NCBI GenBank assembly: GCA_963698165.1
Contig: CAVOPT010000013.1
Span: forward strand, 62,001 to 126,000
DNA from: JAAYUJ01 sp963698165
GTDB taxonomy: Bacteria; Desulfobacterota; Syntrophobacteria; Syntrophobacterales; Syntrophobacteraceae
Direction: 5' to 3'
DNA length: 64,000 nucleotides
Positions 51,536 to 60,055 of this stretch are shown piece by piece. Made by a program: the position numbers and the translations under genes. The notes beneath the pieces are model-generated. The model had not been told where the DNA came from and ran no database searches. It saw nothing but the letters and a program-made list of their open reading frames with translations. Positions within the stretch are counted from its first letter, which is position 1; each line of letters starts with the position of its first letter.

Positions 51536-52678
51536 GTGCAAAGAGAGTCGTGGGAGTCCAGAATCCGCTACGCCCGTCCCAATGACGGGACGCTCCTCAT
51601 CGCCCTTTCGGGCGACTGGACCATGGCTCATGGACTGCCGTCAACAGAAACCTTCCGCGAGTCCTTCGAATCCGGTCCACCCGTTCGTCTGGTGGTGTTC
51701 GACACAGAAAGGGTGACCCGATGGGACACCAGTCTTCTGATCTTCCTGAAGGCGATTGCGGACCACTGCGGCGGCGCGGGCGTCGACATGAACAAGGACG
51801 GGTTGCCACCGGGAGCGGAAAGACTTCTCACTCTGGCAGCCGCAGTCCCTGAAAAGGAAGATGTCAGGAAAGAAGGCGACGACAATCAGCTCCTGGCCCG
51901 CATCGGAGAGGACGTAATCCTCGTTGAGAAGTCCCTGTCCGAAACCCTGGCGTTCATAGGTGAAGCTTTTGTCGCGCTCCTCAGGTTCTTTGCCGGAAAG
52001 GCTCGATTCCGCAGGTCCGACCTGTCCCTTCTCATCCAGGATTGCGGCGCCCGGGCTCTGCCCATCGTATCCCTCATCAGTCTCCTTGTCGGCCTGATCC
52101 TCGCCTTCGTCGGAGCCATCCAGTTGAGGCTTTTCGGGGCTCAGATCTATGTGGCGGACCTCGTGGGCCTTGGCATGGCGAGGGAGATGGGAGCCATGAT
52201 GACCGCGGTGATCATGGCGGGACGCACGGGGGCGGCCTTCGCCGCTCAGCTTGGCACCATGCAGGTGAACGAGGAAATCGATGCCTTCAAGACCCTGGGC
52301 ATCTCCCCCATGGAGTTCCTCGTCCTCCCGAGAATGATCGCACTGGTGCTCATGCTTCCTCTCCTCTGCCTCTATGCGGATCTCATGGGTATCCTGGGAG
52401 GAGCGCTGGTGGGAATCAGCATGCTGGATCTTTCCCTGGCTGAGTATTACTACCAAACGAAGAACGCCGTTCGCCTCATTGATTTTGTTGCCGGACTCAT
52501 CAAGAGCGGTGTATTCGGGGTGCTGGTAGCCCTTGCGGGGTGTTATCGGGGCGTGCGGTGCGGAAGAAGCGCTTCCGCCGTAGGCGAGGCCACCACCTCG
52601 GCGGTTGTGACTGCGATTGTCCTGATTGTGGTTTCAGACGCGCTCCTGACCGTCATCTACGATATTCTGGGCATTTAG
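51536..52678 (+). CDS. mlaE: MlaE-type lipid ABC permease with N-terminal STAS domain
   Basis: A 380-residue permease of the Mla/Mce-type phospholipid transporter. Residues about 1-110 form a STAS-like domain (LLIALSGDWTMA; VVFDTERVTRWDTSLLIFLKAI). Residues about 130-380 are the MlaE fold with DLVGLGMAREMGAMMTAVIMAGRTGAAFAAQLGTMQVNEEIDAFKTLG and a TTSAVV..IVLIVVSDALLTVIYDILGI end. Start is a GTG at 51536 following CAGGAAAG. First gene of an operon with the ATPase (gap 38), MCE protein and lipoprotein. The STAS-MlaE fusion replaces the separate MlaB of Enterobacteria. Confidence 0.94.
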   Translation: MQRESWESRIRYARPNDGTLLIALSGDWTMAHGLPSTETFRESFESGPPVRLVVFDTERVTRWDTSLLIFLKAIADHCGGAGVDMNKDGLPPGAERLLTLAAAVPEKEDVRKEGDDNQLLARIGEDVILVEKSLSETLAFIGEAFVALLRFFAGKARFRRSDLSLLIQDCGARALPIVSLISLLVGLILAFVGAIQLRLFGAQIYVADLVGLGMAREMGAMMTAVIMAGRTGAAFAAQLGTMQVNEEIDAFKTLGISPMEFLVLPRMIALVLMLPLLCLYADLMGILGGALVGISMLDLSLAEYYYQTKNAVRLIDFVAGLIKSGVFGVLVALAGCYRGVRCGRSASAVGEATTSAVVTAIVLIVVSDALLTVIYDILGI

Positions 52679-52716
52679 GAACTGGTGAAGTCAGAATCTT
52701 GAAACTCGGTTGCATC

Positions 52717-53490
52717 ATGGATAATGGCTCCAGCCCCCACATTGAAGTGCGTGATCTCACCATGGCTTACGGGGATTTCGTCATTCAGCGGGACCTTAAC
52801 TTCACGGTCAATCGCGGGGACATTTTCATCATCATGGGGGGCAGCGGATGCGGAAAGAGCACGCTCCTGCGCCATCTCATAGGACTCAAGAGGCCGGCTA
52901 AAGGAAACGTGTTCTATCAAGGTGCGAGCTTCTGGGATGCAAGTCCCGCCGAACGAGAATTGACCATGCGCCGCTTCGGCATCCTGTACCAGAGTGGAGC
53001 GCTGTGGAGCTCTTTCACACTGGCTGAAAACATTGCCCTGCCCCTCGGGGAATACACGGATCTCAACAGGAAGGAAATCGAGGAGATCGTCTCGTTCAAG
53101 CTGGCTCTCGTGGGTCTCGCCGGATTCGAGGAATTCTATCCGTCCGAGATCAGCGGGGGCATGCGCAAGAGAGCGGGGCTCGCCCGCGCAATGGCCCTGG
53201 ACCCGGAAATTCTTTTTTTCGATGAGCCCTCCGCCGGGTTGGATCCCATAAGCTCCCGCAGGCTGGACGACCTCATCCTGGAGCTTCGCGACAGTCTGGG
53301 AGCGACGGTCATCGTGGTGACCCATGAGCTTGCAAGCATTTTCGCCATCGGAAACAATTCCGTTTTCCTCGACTCCGAGTCCAGGACCGTGATCGCCACA
53401 GGCGATCCCCACAGGCTCCTCGCCGAGTGCGAGGATCCCAAGGTGAGAACCTTCCTCACGCGAGGCGAGGTCAGGACCGAAATTGAATGA
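52717..53490 (+). CDS. mlaF: MlaF-type ABC ATPase
   Basis: A 257-residue ABC ATPase that drives the MlaE permease. Walker A GGSGCGKST (about residues 43-51), Q-loop LYQSGALW, signature SEISGGMRKRAGLARAM (the ISGGMxKR form is typical of Mla/Mce ATPases), Walker B ILFFDEPSAGLD, switch His VTHEL. A TTG at 52699 in the same frame could be an alternative start, but ATG 52717 (MDNGSSPHIEV) gives a standard N-terminus. Thirty-eight bases after mlaE. Confidence 0.95.
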   Translation: MDNGSSPHIEVRDLTMAYGDFVIQRDLNFTVNRGDIFIIMGGSGCGKSTLLRHLIGLKRPAKGNVFYQGASFWDASPAERELTMRRFGILYQSGALWSSFTLAENIALPLGEYTDLNRKEIEEIVSFKLALVGLAGFEEFYPSEISGGMRKRAGLARAMALDPEILFFDEPSAGLDPISSRRLDDLILELRDSLGATVIVVTHELASIFAIGNNSVFLDSESRTVIATGDPHRLLAECEDPKVRTFLTRGEVRTEIE

Positions 53491-53578
53491 CCCGGCAACG
53501 GGCCGTGCCTCGGGCTTTGGACGGGAAGCGCCCTCAGCCCATGGGACTCACTCATAACGTCTTCCTTGAAGCAGGATC

Positions 53579-54652
53579 ATGAGCAAACAGGCAAATCTGA
53601 CGGTCATCGGTGCTTTTGTTGTGGGAGCGGTGGGCCTGTTGGTGTTAGGCCTCCTCATTTTCGGGACGGGGAAATTCTTCAAGGCAACGGCAAAGTACGT
53701 CGTCTTCTTCGAAGGGTCGGTCAAGGGGCTGAACCCCGGAGCCCCAGTGGATTTCAAGGGTGTCAAGATCGGCACCGTCAAGGACCTCAAGGTCTCCCTG
53801 AGCAAGAAAGACCTTTCCCTCAAGATTCCGGTCATCATTGAAATCGAGCTCGACAGAATCAGTGAGACCCACAAGGCGAACAGCCTGGACAAAGCTCTCC
53901 AGGAACAGACCGCAAAGACCCTCATGGAGTATCTCATCCAGCAGGGCCTGAGGGCCCAACTCGGAATGCAGAGCTTCGTCACCGGGCAGCTTTTCGTGCT
54001 GCTGGATTTCTTCCCCGGGAAGCCCGCGAAACTGGTTGGCGACGAACAGGGCTACCCGGAAATCCCCACAGTCCCGTCGAACCGGGATCAACTCCTCGAA
54101 ACGATTCAGAGGCTTCCCCTCGAGGACATCATCAACAAGGTTCACGCAGCCATGTCGGCAATCGCCGAGTTCGCCACATCGTCGGAACTGAAGGAGGCGG
54201 TTTCCTCCCTGAACCAGACCGTCAAGGCGGTGCAGTCCATGGTGCGCAATCTGGACAGCCGCATCGAGCCCCTATCATCCGACCTGAGCAATACCGTCAA
54301 GGAAATCCAGAAGCTGGCCCAAAACCTTGATGCCCAGATCAAGCCCCTGACCTCGGGGCTCAGCGACACAATGAAGGAGAGTCAGAAGCTGCTGCGGGGC
54401 ATCGAAGGCCGTGTACCCGCTGTCACCGCGAGTCTCGAGAACACCTTCAAGGCGGCGGAGGGAGCGGCCAGGCAGGCGGAGAAAACGCTCAGCACGGTGG
54501 AGAACATGGCCGTGGAGCACGGGGACCTGCCCTATGAATTGGCCAAGGCCCTCAAAGAGCTCTCGGGTGCGGCGCGCTCCCTGCGCGTTGTCGCGGACTA
54601 CATCGAAAGGCATCCCGAGTCCTTCATCAAGGGCAAATCACAAGGAAAGTAG
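53579..54652 (+). CDS. mlaD: MlaD/MCE-domain protein
   Basis: A 357-residue single-pass inner-membrane protein. One N-terminal TM helix (about residues 9-30: VIGAFVVGAVGLLVLGLLIFG) is followed by a single MCE domain (about 38-115: VVFFEGSVKGLNPGAPVDFKGVKIGTV). Residues about 190-330 are a long helical/coiled-coil extension (SLNQTVKAVQSMV...; IQKLAQNLDAQIKPL), longer than E. coli MlaD (183 residues) and reminiscent of PqiB/YebT helical tunnels. It probably forms the periplasmic lipid-conducting ring. Start ATG 53579. Confidence 0.94.
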   Translation: MSKQANLTVIGAFVVGAVGLLVLGLLIFGTGKFFKATAKYVVFFEGSVKGLNPGAPVDFKGVKIGTVKDLKVSLSKKDLSLKIPVIIEIELDRISETHKANSLDKALQEQTAKTLMEYLIQQGLRAQLGMQSFVTGQLFVLLDFFPGKPAKLVGDEQGYPEIPTVPSNRDQLLETIQRLPLEDIINKVHAAMSAIAEFATSSELKEAVSSLNQTVKAVQSMVRNLDSRIEPLSSDLSNTVKEIQKLAQNLDAQIKPLTSGLSDTMKESQKLLRGIEGRVPAVTASLENTFKAAEGAARQAEKTLSTVENMAVEHGDLPYELAKALKELSGAARSLRVVADYIERHPESFIKGKSQGK

Positions 54653-54653
54653 A

Positions 54654-55289
54654 ATGACCCGGTCATCCATCCGTTTTTGGGCTTGTGTGTTCCTGGCGGC
54701 TGTCACGGCCGGCGTGGGGGGATGCTCCAGCAGCCAGCCATCCAGGTTTTACCTGCTTCATTCCACCACGGGTTCGGTAAAGAGCCCCGACGTCCTTTCT
54801 CCTCCATCGGAGATCTCCATAGGCGTCGGGCCCGTGAAGCTTCCGGACTACCTGGACAGGCCCCAGATCGTCACCCGCGCCACGCCGGGGAAGCTCGACC
54901 TGGCGGAGTTCGACCGATGGGCTGAGCCGCTTTCCGAAAACTTCGCCCGCGTGCTTGCGGAAGAACTCTCGGCGATGCTGTCGACGAGCCGGGTCCTCAT
55001 GCACCCCTGGCCGAGGACATCGCAGGTGGATTTCCAGATCGCGGTGGATGTCGTCCGGTTCGAGGGCGTCCCAGGAGGGAGGGCCACCCTCGGTGCCAGG
55101 TGGACCCTCTATGGCGAACAGGGCAGAAAGGTGCTTGCCCAGAGGAATTCGGAAATCAGCGAGGCGGTGGATTCCACATCATATGAAGCTCTGGTGGCCG
55201 CCCAAAGCCGGGCCGTTGCGTCTCTCAGCAGGGAAATTGCCGCGGCCGTCCGTGAGGCGATCGAATCCAAACCAGGCAGCCGTCCGTAG
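54654..55289 (+). CDS. ABC-type transport auxiliary lipoprotein (PqiC-like)
   Basis: A 211-residue lipoprotein. ATG 54654 lies one base after the mlaD stop, with AAGGAAAG upstream. The signal ends VGGC (lipobox; C at about residue 24). DUF330/PqiC features: RFYLL near the start, IGVGPVKLPDYLDRPQIVTR, and FDRWAEPLSENFARVLAEELS. This family anchors in the outer membrane and partners with PqiB/MCE proteins. Its presence suggests the operon works as a Pqi/Mla-type envelope-spanning system. Confidence 0.92.
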   Translation: MTRSSIRFWACVFLAAVTAGVGGCSSSQPSRFYLLHSTTGSVKSPDVLSPPSEISIGVGPVKLPDYLDRPQIVTRATPGKLDLAEFDRWAEPLSENFARVLAEELSAMLSTSRVLMHPWPRTSQVDFQIAVDVVRFEGVPGGRATLGARWTLYGEQGRKVLAQRNSEISEAVDSTSYEALVAAQSRAVASLSREIAAAVREAIESKPGSRP

Positions 55290-55366
55290 GAAATGAGAGA
55301 GCTCTTTTAGAGCCTTGAAGCCCATCGCCATGGGAAGTGCAACCTTCTGTCGGGAGGGAAATCGCC

Positions 55367-56218
55367 ATGAAGGATGTGAGTGCACCTGAAGTGAGAGGTT
55401 TTCTGGATGCCCTGGGGATGAAGGAAGAGCCCATGGGAATGATCTACACCGATGATCCGCCCTCTGGGGGCGTTTCTCCCAAGCAGGGAGTCCTGCCGAG
55501 CAGGGAAGACGAGATGAGAGGCCAGGTGGATTTCGGAGGGCTCTTCGCCAACTTCTCCTGCGTCGTTGGCAACATCTGGCGTGCTCGCAAGAAAGGCTCC
55601 GCGGCCTACTTCAGCAAGAACCAATTCGGCTGCATCGGCGGTGGGTTCTATCTCGGGTTCATGAAACCCCAGCTGGACTTCATCGCACACTACGTATCGA
55701 GCGGCATTCCCGGCCACGTCGAAGGAGAACGGTATCTGGAGTCACCGGAAGTGACACGCCGCTTCTTCGAGACCATCGATCCACCCCCGGCTCCCGCTCC
55801 ATTTTGCGTTTTCAAACCCGTCACCCAGTTCACCCAGACCGAAGATCCCCTGCTGGTCACCTTCTTCGCCAGGGGGGAAATCATCGGGGGACTCAATCAG
55901 CTGGCGACTTTCGTCACCAACGACTTCGAGGCGGTGACCTCACCGTTCGGGGCGGGATGCTCCAACATGGTGACGTGGCCCCTCAGGATCCTGGCCCAGG
56001 GGAAGCTCAAGGCTGTCCTCGGCGGATGGGACCCGTCCGACCGGAAATACCTGAAACCGGATGAAATGACCTTCACGGTGCCGCTAGAGATGTTCACGAG
56101 GATGGTGAAGCGGTGGCCCGAGTCCTTCCTCACCACCAGAACGTGGGCTACCGTGAAGAAGAAAATCGAGCTCAGCGAAAAGACCTGGGGAGAAGTGCCT
56201 GAAGTGGGAAGTGGGTAA
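55367..56218 (+). CDS. DUF169 family protein
   Basis: A 283-residue protein starting at ATG 55367 after GGGAGGG. It shows the DUF169 features GMKEEPMGMIYTDDPP near the N-terminus, QFTQTEDPLLVTFFARGEIIGGLNQLATF, and the Cys in SPFGAGCSNMVTWPLRIL. An N-terminal Cys in NFSCVVGNIWRARK is also typical. The family's role is not established; many anaerobes carry it. Transcribed in the same direction as the Mla operon, 77 bases beyond it, so possibly cotranscribed. Confidence 0.88.
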   Translation: MKDVSAPEVRGFLDALGMKEEPMGMIYTDDPPSGGVSPKQGVLPSREDEMRGQVDFGGLFANFSCVVGNIWRARKKGSAAYFSKNQFGCIGGGFYLGFMKPQLDFIAHYVSSGIPGHVEGERYLESPEVTRRFFETIDPPPAPAPFCVFKPVTQFTQTEDPLLVTFFARGEIIGGLNQLATFVTNDFEAVTSPFGAGCSNMVTWPLRILAQGKLKAVLGGWDPSDRKYLKPDEMTFTVPLEMFTRMVKRWPESFLTTRTWATVKKKIELSEKTWGEVPEVGSG

Positions 56219-56344
56219 ATGTCGACGGGCCGATGGGTTTCTTCCCCGCTCAGCCTCACACATCAAGCCCGAGGTGCCGTCGTTTCATTCCCCGCCCTCG
56301 ATGGAGACTGAGATTCCAGGAAGGCGACTATGGACTTCAACGGA

Positions 56345-57358
56345 TCACCGGCCCGCAGCCCCTGGAAGCCACAGGTAGTAAAAACCGCTCGGGGGCGGAA
56401 GGAGATGGTCCGGGAGGTTCATGCCGCCGAGGCTGATGCCGCTCTCACCCGCCCTGGAGCTCGCCGGGTTGTATATGTTGTCGTCCGGATATTCGGCTCG
56501 GCGGTAAGCCACAACCTTGGCATCCTCGGGGAGCCCCGCCACTTTTTTCGCCCGGGAAACAGCGTCGCTCAGGTACCCGATCCGGTCGATGAGTCCAAGC
56601 TTGAGTGCTTCATCAGCGAGGTAGATCCTCGCATCCGCGACTTCCAGAAGAGCATTAGCGTCCATCTTCCGGTGACTCGCGACCAAGTTGAGAAAGCGCT
56701 GGCCCATTTGGTCGATAAGCCCTTGAAGGATTTTCTCCTCGTCTTCCGACGTCTGCCTGAACGGGGATCCCATGTCTTTGTTTTTGCCTGACTTGTTGAC
56801 CTCCACGTTGAGCCCGATCTTCCCCATGAGCCCCTCGATCTTCGGCCTCACGAATATCACCCCGATGGATCCGGTGATGGTCGTTGGGTGAGCCAGAATT
56901 TCATCAGCGGAAAGGGCCACGTAGTACCCCCCCGATGCGGCCACATCCATCATGACCGCGACGACCTTGTGGCCGGTTCGCTTCCTGTGGTCCATGATCT
57001 CGTGGTAAAGCGCGTCGCTGGCGGTGATGGACCCGCCGGGGGAATCCACCTTGAGGATCACCGCCTTGACCTCGTCATCCTCTTCCGCCATTTTGAGCTG
57101 CGCGGTCACATCCTGGAGCATGTTCAGCCTGGATTGGAGCGGCGGCCCCTTGGGCGTGTCGGAGATGAACCCGTTGATGCCGATGACCGCCACTTTCCCT
57201 CTTCCCTCTCCTTCCAGGACAGATTCCTTCAGGGACTCGGTGGCGGGGTCCGGGAAAAGGGTGATCTTCGGCTTGATGCACCCCGGAAGCGCCAACAAGC
57301 AAACGATCACGAGGATGATCGACAGTGGGGTATGACTCCGAAATCTCGAGGATTCCAT
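56345..57358 (-). CDS. sppA: Signal peptide peptidase SppA (short form), lipoprotein-like
   Basis: A 337-residue serine protease of the ClpP-like S49 family that degrades cleaved signal peptides. Start ATG 57358 after GGAGAG. The N-terminus has a hydrophobic helix ending LLALPGC, a lipobox (C27), which is unusual for SppA and suggests a lipid anchor instead of a TM helix. Catalytic Ser in VAASGGYYVALS, Lys expected in ASHRKMD, and TGSIGVIF follows. Half-length form (as in Bacillus) rather than the duplicated E. coli type. Divergent from the GT2 gene. Confidence 0.92.
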   Translation of the reverse strand: MESSRFRSHTPLSIILVIVCLLALPGCIKPKITLFPDPATESLKESVLEGEGRGKVAVIGINGFISDTPKGPPLQSRLNMLQDVTAQLKMAEEDDEVKAVILKVDSPGGSITASDALYHEIMDHRKRTGHKVVAVMMDVAASGGYYVALSADEILAHPTTITGSIGVIFVRPKIEGLMGKIGLNVEVNKSGKNKDMGSPFRQTSEDEEKILQGLIDQMGQRFLNLVASHRKMDANALLEVADARIYLADEALKLGLIDRIGYLSDAVSRAKKVAGLPEDAKVVAYRRAEYPDDNIYNPASSRAGESGISLGGMNLPDHLLPPPSGFYYLWLPGAAGR

Positions 57359-57569
57359 TTTCTCTCCGGCCCTTCCTGGTGGCAGAATATCTGCTCTTAC
57401 CTTAATACCCATCCAGTTGGAGTAGAGCAAACCCTTTTTGAGCACCGCACCCGACACTGGACAACCCCGGAGAGAACTAGTAAATAGCCGCTGATGGCAA
57501 TTTCCTGCTATCGTTTGTCTTCAGGGGAAAAGGTGTTGTTGCTCAATTCGATGGACAGGGGGTGACCGG

Positions 57570-58493
57570 TTGGCAGAACAGATTTCGATTGTCCAGGAAC
57601 AGGCCAGGAAACAGTCAGCACCCGATTCCTGCCGCATCAGCGTGGTGATCCCCGCCTTCAACGAGGAGGCCGCCATCGGCATGGTCCTCGATGAGGTGAA
57701 ATCCGCCCTGGAGGAGATTGACGCGCGTCATGAAATCATCGTGGTCGACGACGGCTCGACGGACAGCACGGGCATGATCGTGAGCCGCAGGGAAGGAATC
57801 AGGCTCATCCTCCAGGATGAAAACAAGGGTTACGGGGCCTCCCTCAAAGCCGGCATCAGGATGGCGACGGGGGACATCATCGTCATCACGGATGCCGATG
57901 GATCTTACCCCAATGGGGAAATCCCGCGTCTCATCAAGGCCCTGGACGATTGTGACATGGTGGTGGGATCCAGGAACGGCCAGAATGTCCAGATTCCCCT
58001 GGTCCGCCGAGTGCCCAAGTGGGTGCTGGGCAAGCTCGCAAACATCCTGTGCGGGCGCAGGATCCCGGACCTGAACTCAGGGCTTCGGGCTTTCAGAAAG
58101 CAGGCCTACCTTCCATTCACCGGGATGATTTCGGACGGCTTTTCCTTCACCACCACCCTCACCCTGGCACTCATGTGCAACGACTTCACGGTCAAGTTTC
58201 TCCCCGTCAATTACTACAAGCGGAAGGGCAAATCCAAAATAAGGCCCTTTCACGACACATTGAATTTCCTCATCCTCATCGTGAGGCTCGCGACCTACTT
58301 CAATCCATTGAAGGTCTTCGTTCCACCGGCCGTGCTCATCCTGGCGGCGGGGATTCTCCACGGCCTCTACCAGCTGATCAGCTCGCGTCTGACCGGCATC
58401 GGGGAAGTTCCGGTGCTCCTCATTCTCGCGGGCATCCAGATCCTCTTCCTCGGACTCCTTGCGGATCTCATCTCCAGGCGACCCCCCACGTGA
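57570..58493 (+). CDS. GT2 glycosyltransferase (dolichol/polyprenyl-phosphate type)
   Basis: A 307-residue inverting glycosyltransferase, starting at TTG 57570 with AGGGGGTGA upstream. GT-A fold with SVVIPAFNEEAAIG, VVDDGSTDSTG, DADGSYPNGEIPRL (the DXD region) and the C-terminal catalytic part VRRVPKWVLGKLANIL. Two hydrophobic helices follow residue about 245 (VFVPPAVLILAAGIL; VPVLLILAGIQILFLGLLADLI), as in polyprenyl-phosphate sugar transferases with a membrane tail. Its stop overlaps the next start (GTGA). It likely charges a lipid carrier used by the adjacent membrane enzyme. Confidence 0.92.
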   Translation: MAEQISIVQEQARKQSAPDSCRISVVIPAFNEEAAIGMVLDEVKSALEEIDARHEIIVVDDGSTDSTGMIVSRREGIRLILQDENKGYGASLKAGIRMATGDIIVITDADGSYPNGEIPRLIKALDDCDMVVGSRNGQNVQIPLVRRVPKWVLGKLANILCGRRIPDLNSGLRAFRKQAYLPFTGMISDGFSFTTTLTLALMCNDFTVKFLPVNYYKRKGKSKIRPFHDTLNFLILIVRLATYFNPLKVFVPPAVLILAAGILHGLYQLISSRLTGIGEVPVLLILAGIQILFLGLLADLISRRPPT

Positions 58494-60004
58494 CCTCTCA
58501 CACCGCGGTCAGACTGAAGACTCTCCTGTTCCTCACCGTGTTGACCATGGCGGGCATCCTGGTGCACGGCTACCACCCCGGTGCGGAAGACGATGCCATT
58601 TACCTTCCCGCCATAAAGAAAATCCTGGATCCCGCCTTGTACCCTTCCGACACCCTGTTCTTTCTGCAACAGACCCGGCTTACCCTCTTCGATGAAATGG
58701 TGGCCTTCTTCGCTCGCATCTCGCGCCTCCCCGTGAATGTGGCGGCTTTCCTGCTGCACTTTGTCTCCATCTTCCTCGTTCTGCTGGGATGCCTTCGAAT
58801 CAGCCGCAGGTGTTTTGAGCACGAGGAGGCGCGCTGGGCTTCCGTGATGACCGTCACAGCCCTCCTGACCCTTCCCGTTTCGGGAACCGCCCTCCACATC
58901 ATGGATTGCCACCTCCACCCCCGATCTATCGCCACCGGAGCAATTCTTTTTGCCGTCGTCGGCGTTCTGGACAGGCGCCTGATCACCGCCGCCATCCTCA
59001 TCGCCCTGGCCGCCATTATCCATCCACTCATGGCCGCATTCGCCGTCGTATTCAACGTTTTTCTCGCATGGAGGCCCCTCCGTCCGGCGGCGGAGGTGAA
59101 CACCCCAGGGCTTTTCGCGTCGGGATTGGCAACCAATCCGGACTCGGTGGTCTGGCAGGAAATCCGCCTCAACCGCAGGCACCATTACCTGCTCCAGTGG
59201 ACCTGGTACGAATGGTTGGGAATCCTTGCCCCGCTGCTCATGCTGTTTTCCATGAGCGCCGTTCCCATTCGAGGCGCCACGCCGGCATTGGCCCATGTCA
59301 GTCGCCGCCTCGCCCTTTTCGGTCTCTTCTTCTTCACCGTTGCCCTTGCCACGACCCTCCCCACGGACCTTGGAAGGCTCGGTCCCTTTCAGCCCATGCG
59401 AAGCCTCCACCTGGTCTACCTGATTTTCTTCCTGCTCGCCGGAGGACTCATCGGCCGGTTCTTCCTCAAGCGGCGGCCGCTGCGATGGATCCTTTTCTTT
59501 CTTCCCCTGTGCCTGGTGATGGCCATGGCCCAACGCAATTCCTTCTCTTCCACGGAGCACATCGTGTGGCCCTGGACATCGAGCCAGAACCGGTGGCTTC
59601 AGGCCTTTGACTGGATCAGGCACAACACCCCCAAGGACGCTCTGTTTGCCCTCAACCCCCATCACATGAAGCTTGCCGGAGAGGACTTTCATGGCTTCCG
59701 GGCCCTGGCCGAACGCAGCATGCTCGCGGACCTCGTCAAGGATCCGGGCGTGGTGGCCGAATCCTTTGCCCTGGAGGCGGTCAGGAACAACAGCGGGAAG
59801 GAAGAAAAACCCCCGAAGATCGCCGACGCGTGGTACCAGCAGACCAGGGCCCTGCAAGGCTGGAGGGATTTCGGTCCTGAGGAGTTCCAGAGGCTTCGGG
59901 ACCAGTTCGGCGTGACCTGGGTCGTGGTCGAAGGCCGGGTCATCGAGGGGCTGGTTTGCCCCTACAGGAATGACGCGGTGGCGGTGTGCCGTTTGGATGA
60001 GTGA
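58490..60004 (+). CDS. Polytopic membrane protein, possible GT-C glycosyltransferase
   Basis: A 504-residue integral membrane protein starting at GTG 58490, overlapping the preceding stop by GTGA. About nine or ten transmembrane helices are spread through the first 350 residues, with the short acidic pair EDDAIYL after the first helix (position like the Asp motif of GT-C enzymes). The C-terminal 150 residues form a soluble domain (NRWLQAFDWIRHNTPKDALF; WYQQTRALQGWRDFGPEEFQ). The context (coupled to a polyprenyl-phosphate sugar transferase) suggests use of lipid-linked sugar, but no sequence family is certain. No close match to PMT or ArnT signatures seen. Confidence 0.75.
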   Translation: MTSHTAVRLKTLLFLTVLTMAGILVHGYHPGAEDDAIYLPAIKKILDPALYPSDTLFFLQQTRLTLFDEMVAFFARISRLPVNVAAFLLHFVSIFLVLLGCLRISRRCFEHEEARWASVMTVTALLTLPVSGTALHIMDCHLHPRSIATGAILFAVVGVLDRRLITAAILIALAAIIHPLMAAFAVVFNVFLAWRPLRPAAEVNTPGLFASGLATNPDSVVWQEIRLNRRHHYLLQWTWYEWLGILAPLLMLFSMSAVPIRGATPALAHVSRRLALFGLFFFTVALATTLPTDLGRLGPFQPMRSLHLVYLIFFLLAGGLIGRFFLKRRPLRWILFFLPLCLVMAMAQRNSFSSTEHIVWPWTSSQNRWLQAFDWIRHNTPKDALFALNPHHMKLAGEDFHGFRALAERSMLADLVKDPGVVAESFALEAVRNNSGKEEKPPKIADAWYQQTRALQGWRDFGPEEFQRLRDQFGVTWVVVEGRVIEGLVCPYRNDAVAVCRLDE

Positions 60005-60055
60005 CAAAAGTGACCGTCGATGGAGGGTGGGCACTGAAGACTCATGGGAGCGGCT

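Noticed and set aside
51278..51631. Minus-strand frame with faint BON-like pattern
   Set aside because: Overlaps the start of mlaE, has no plausible start codon context, and the similarity is too weak.
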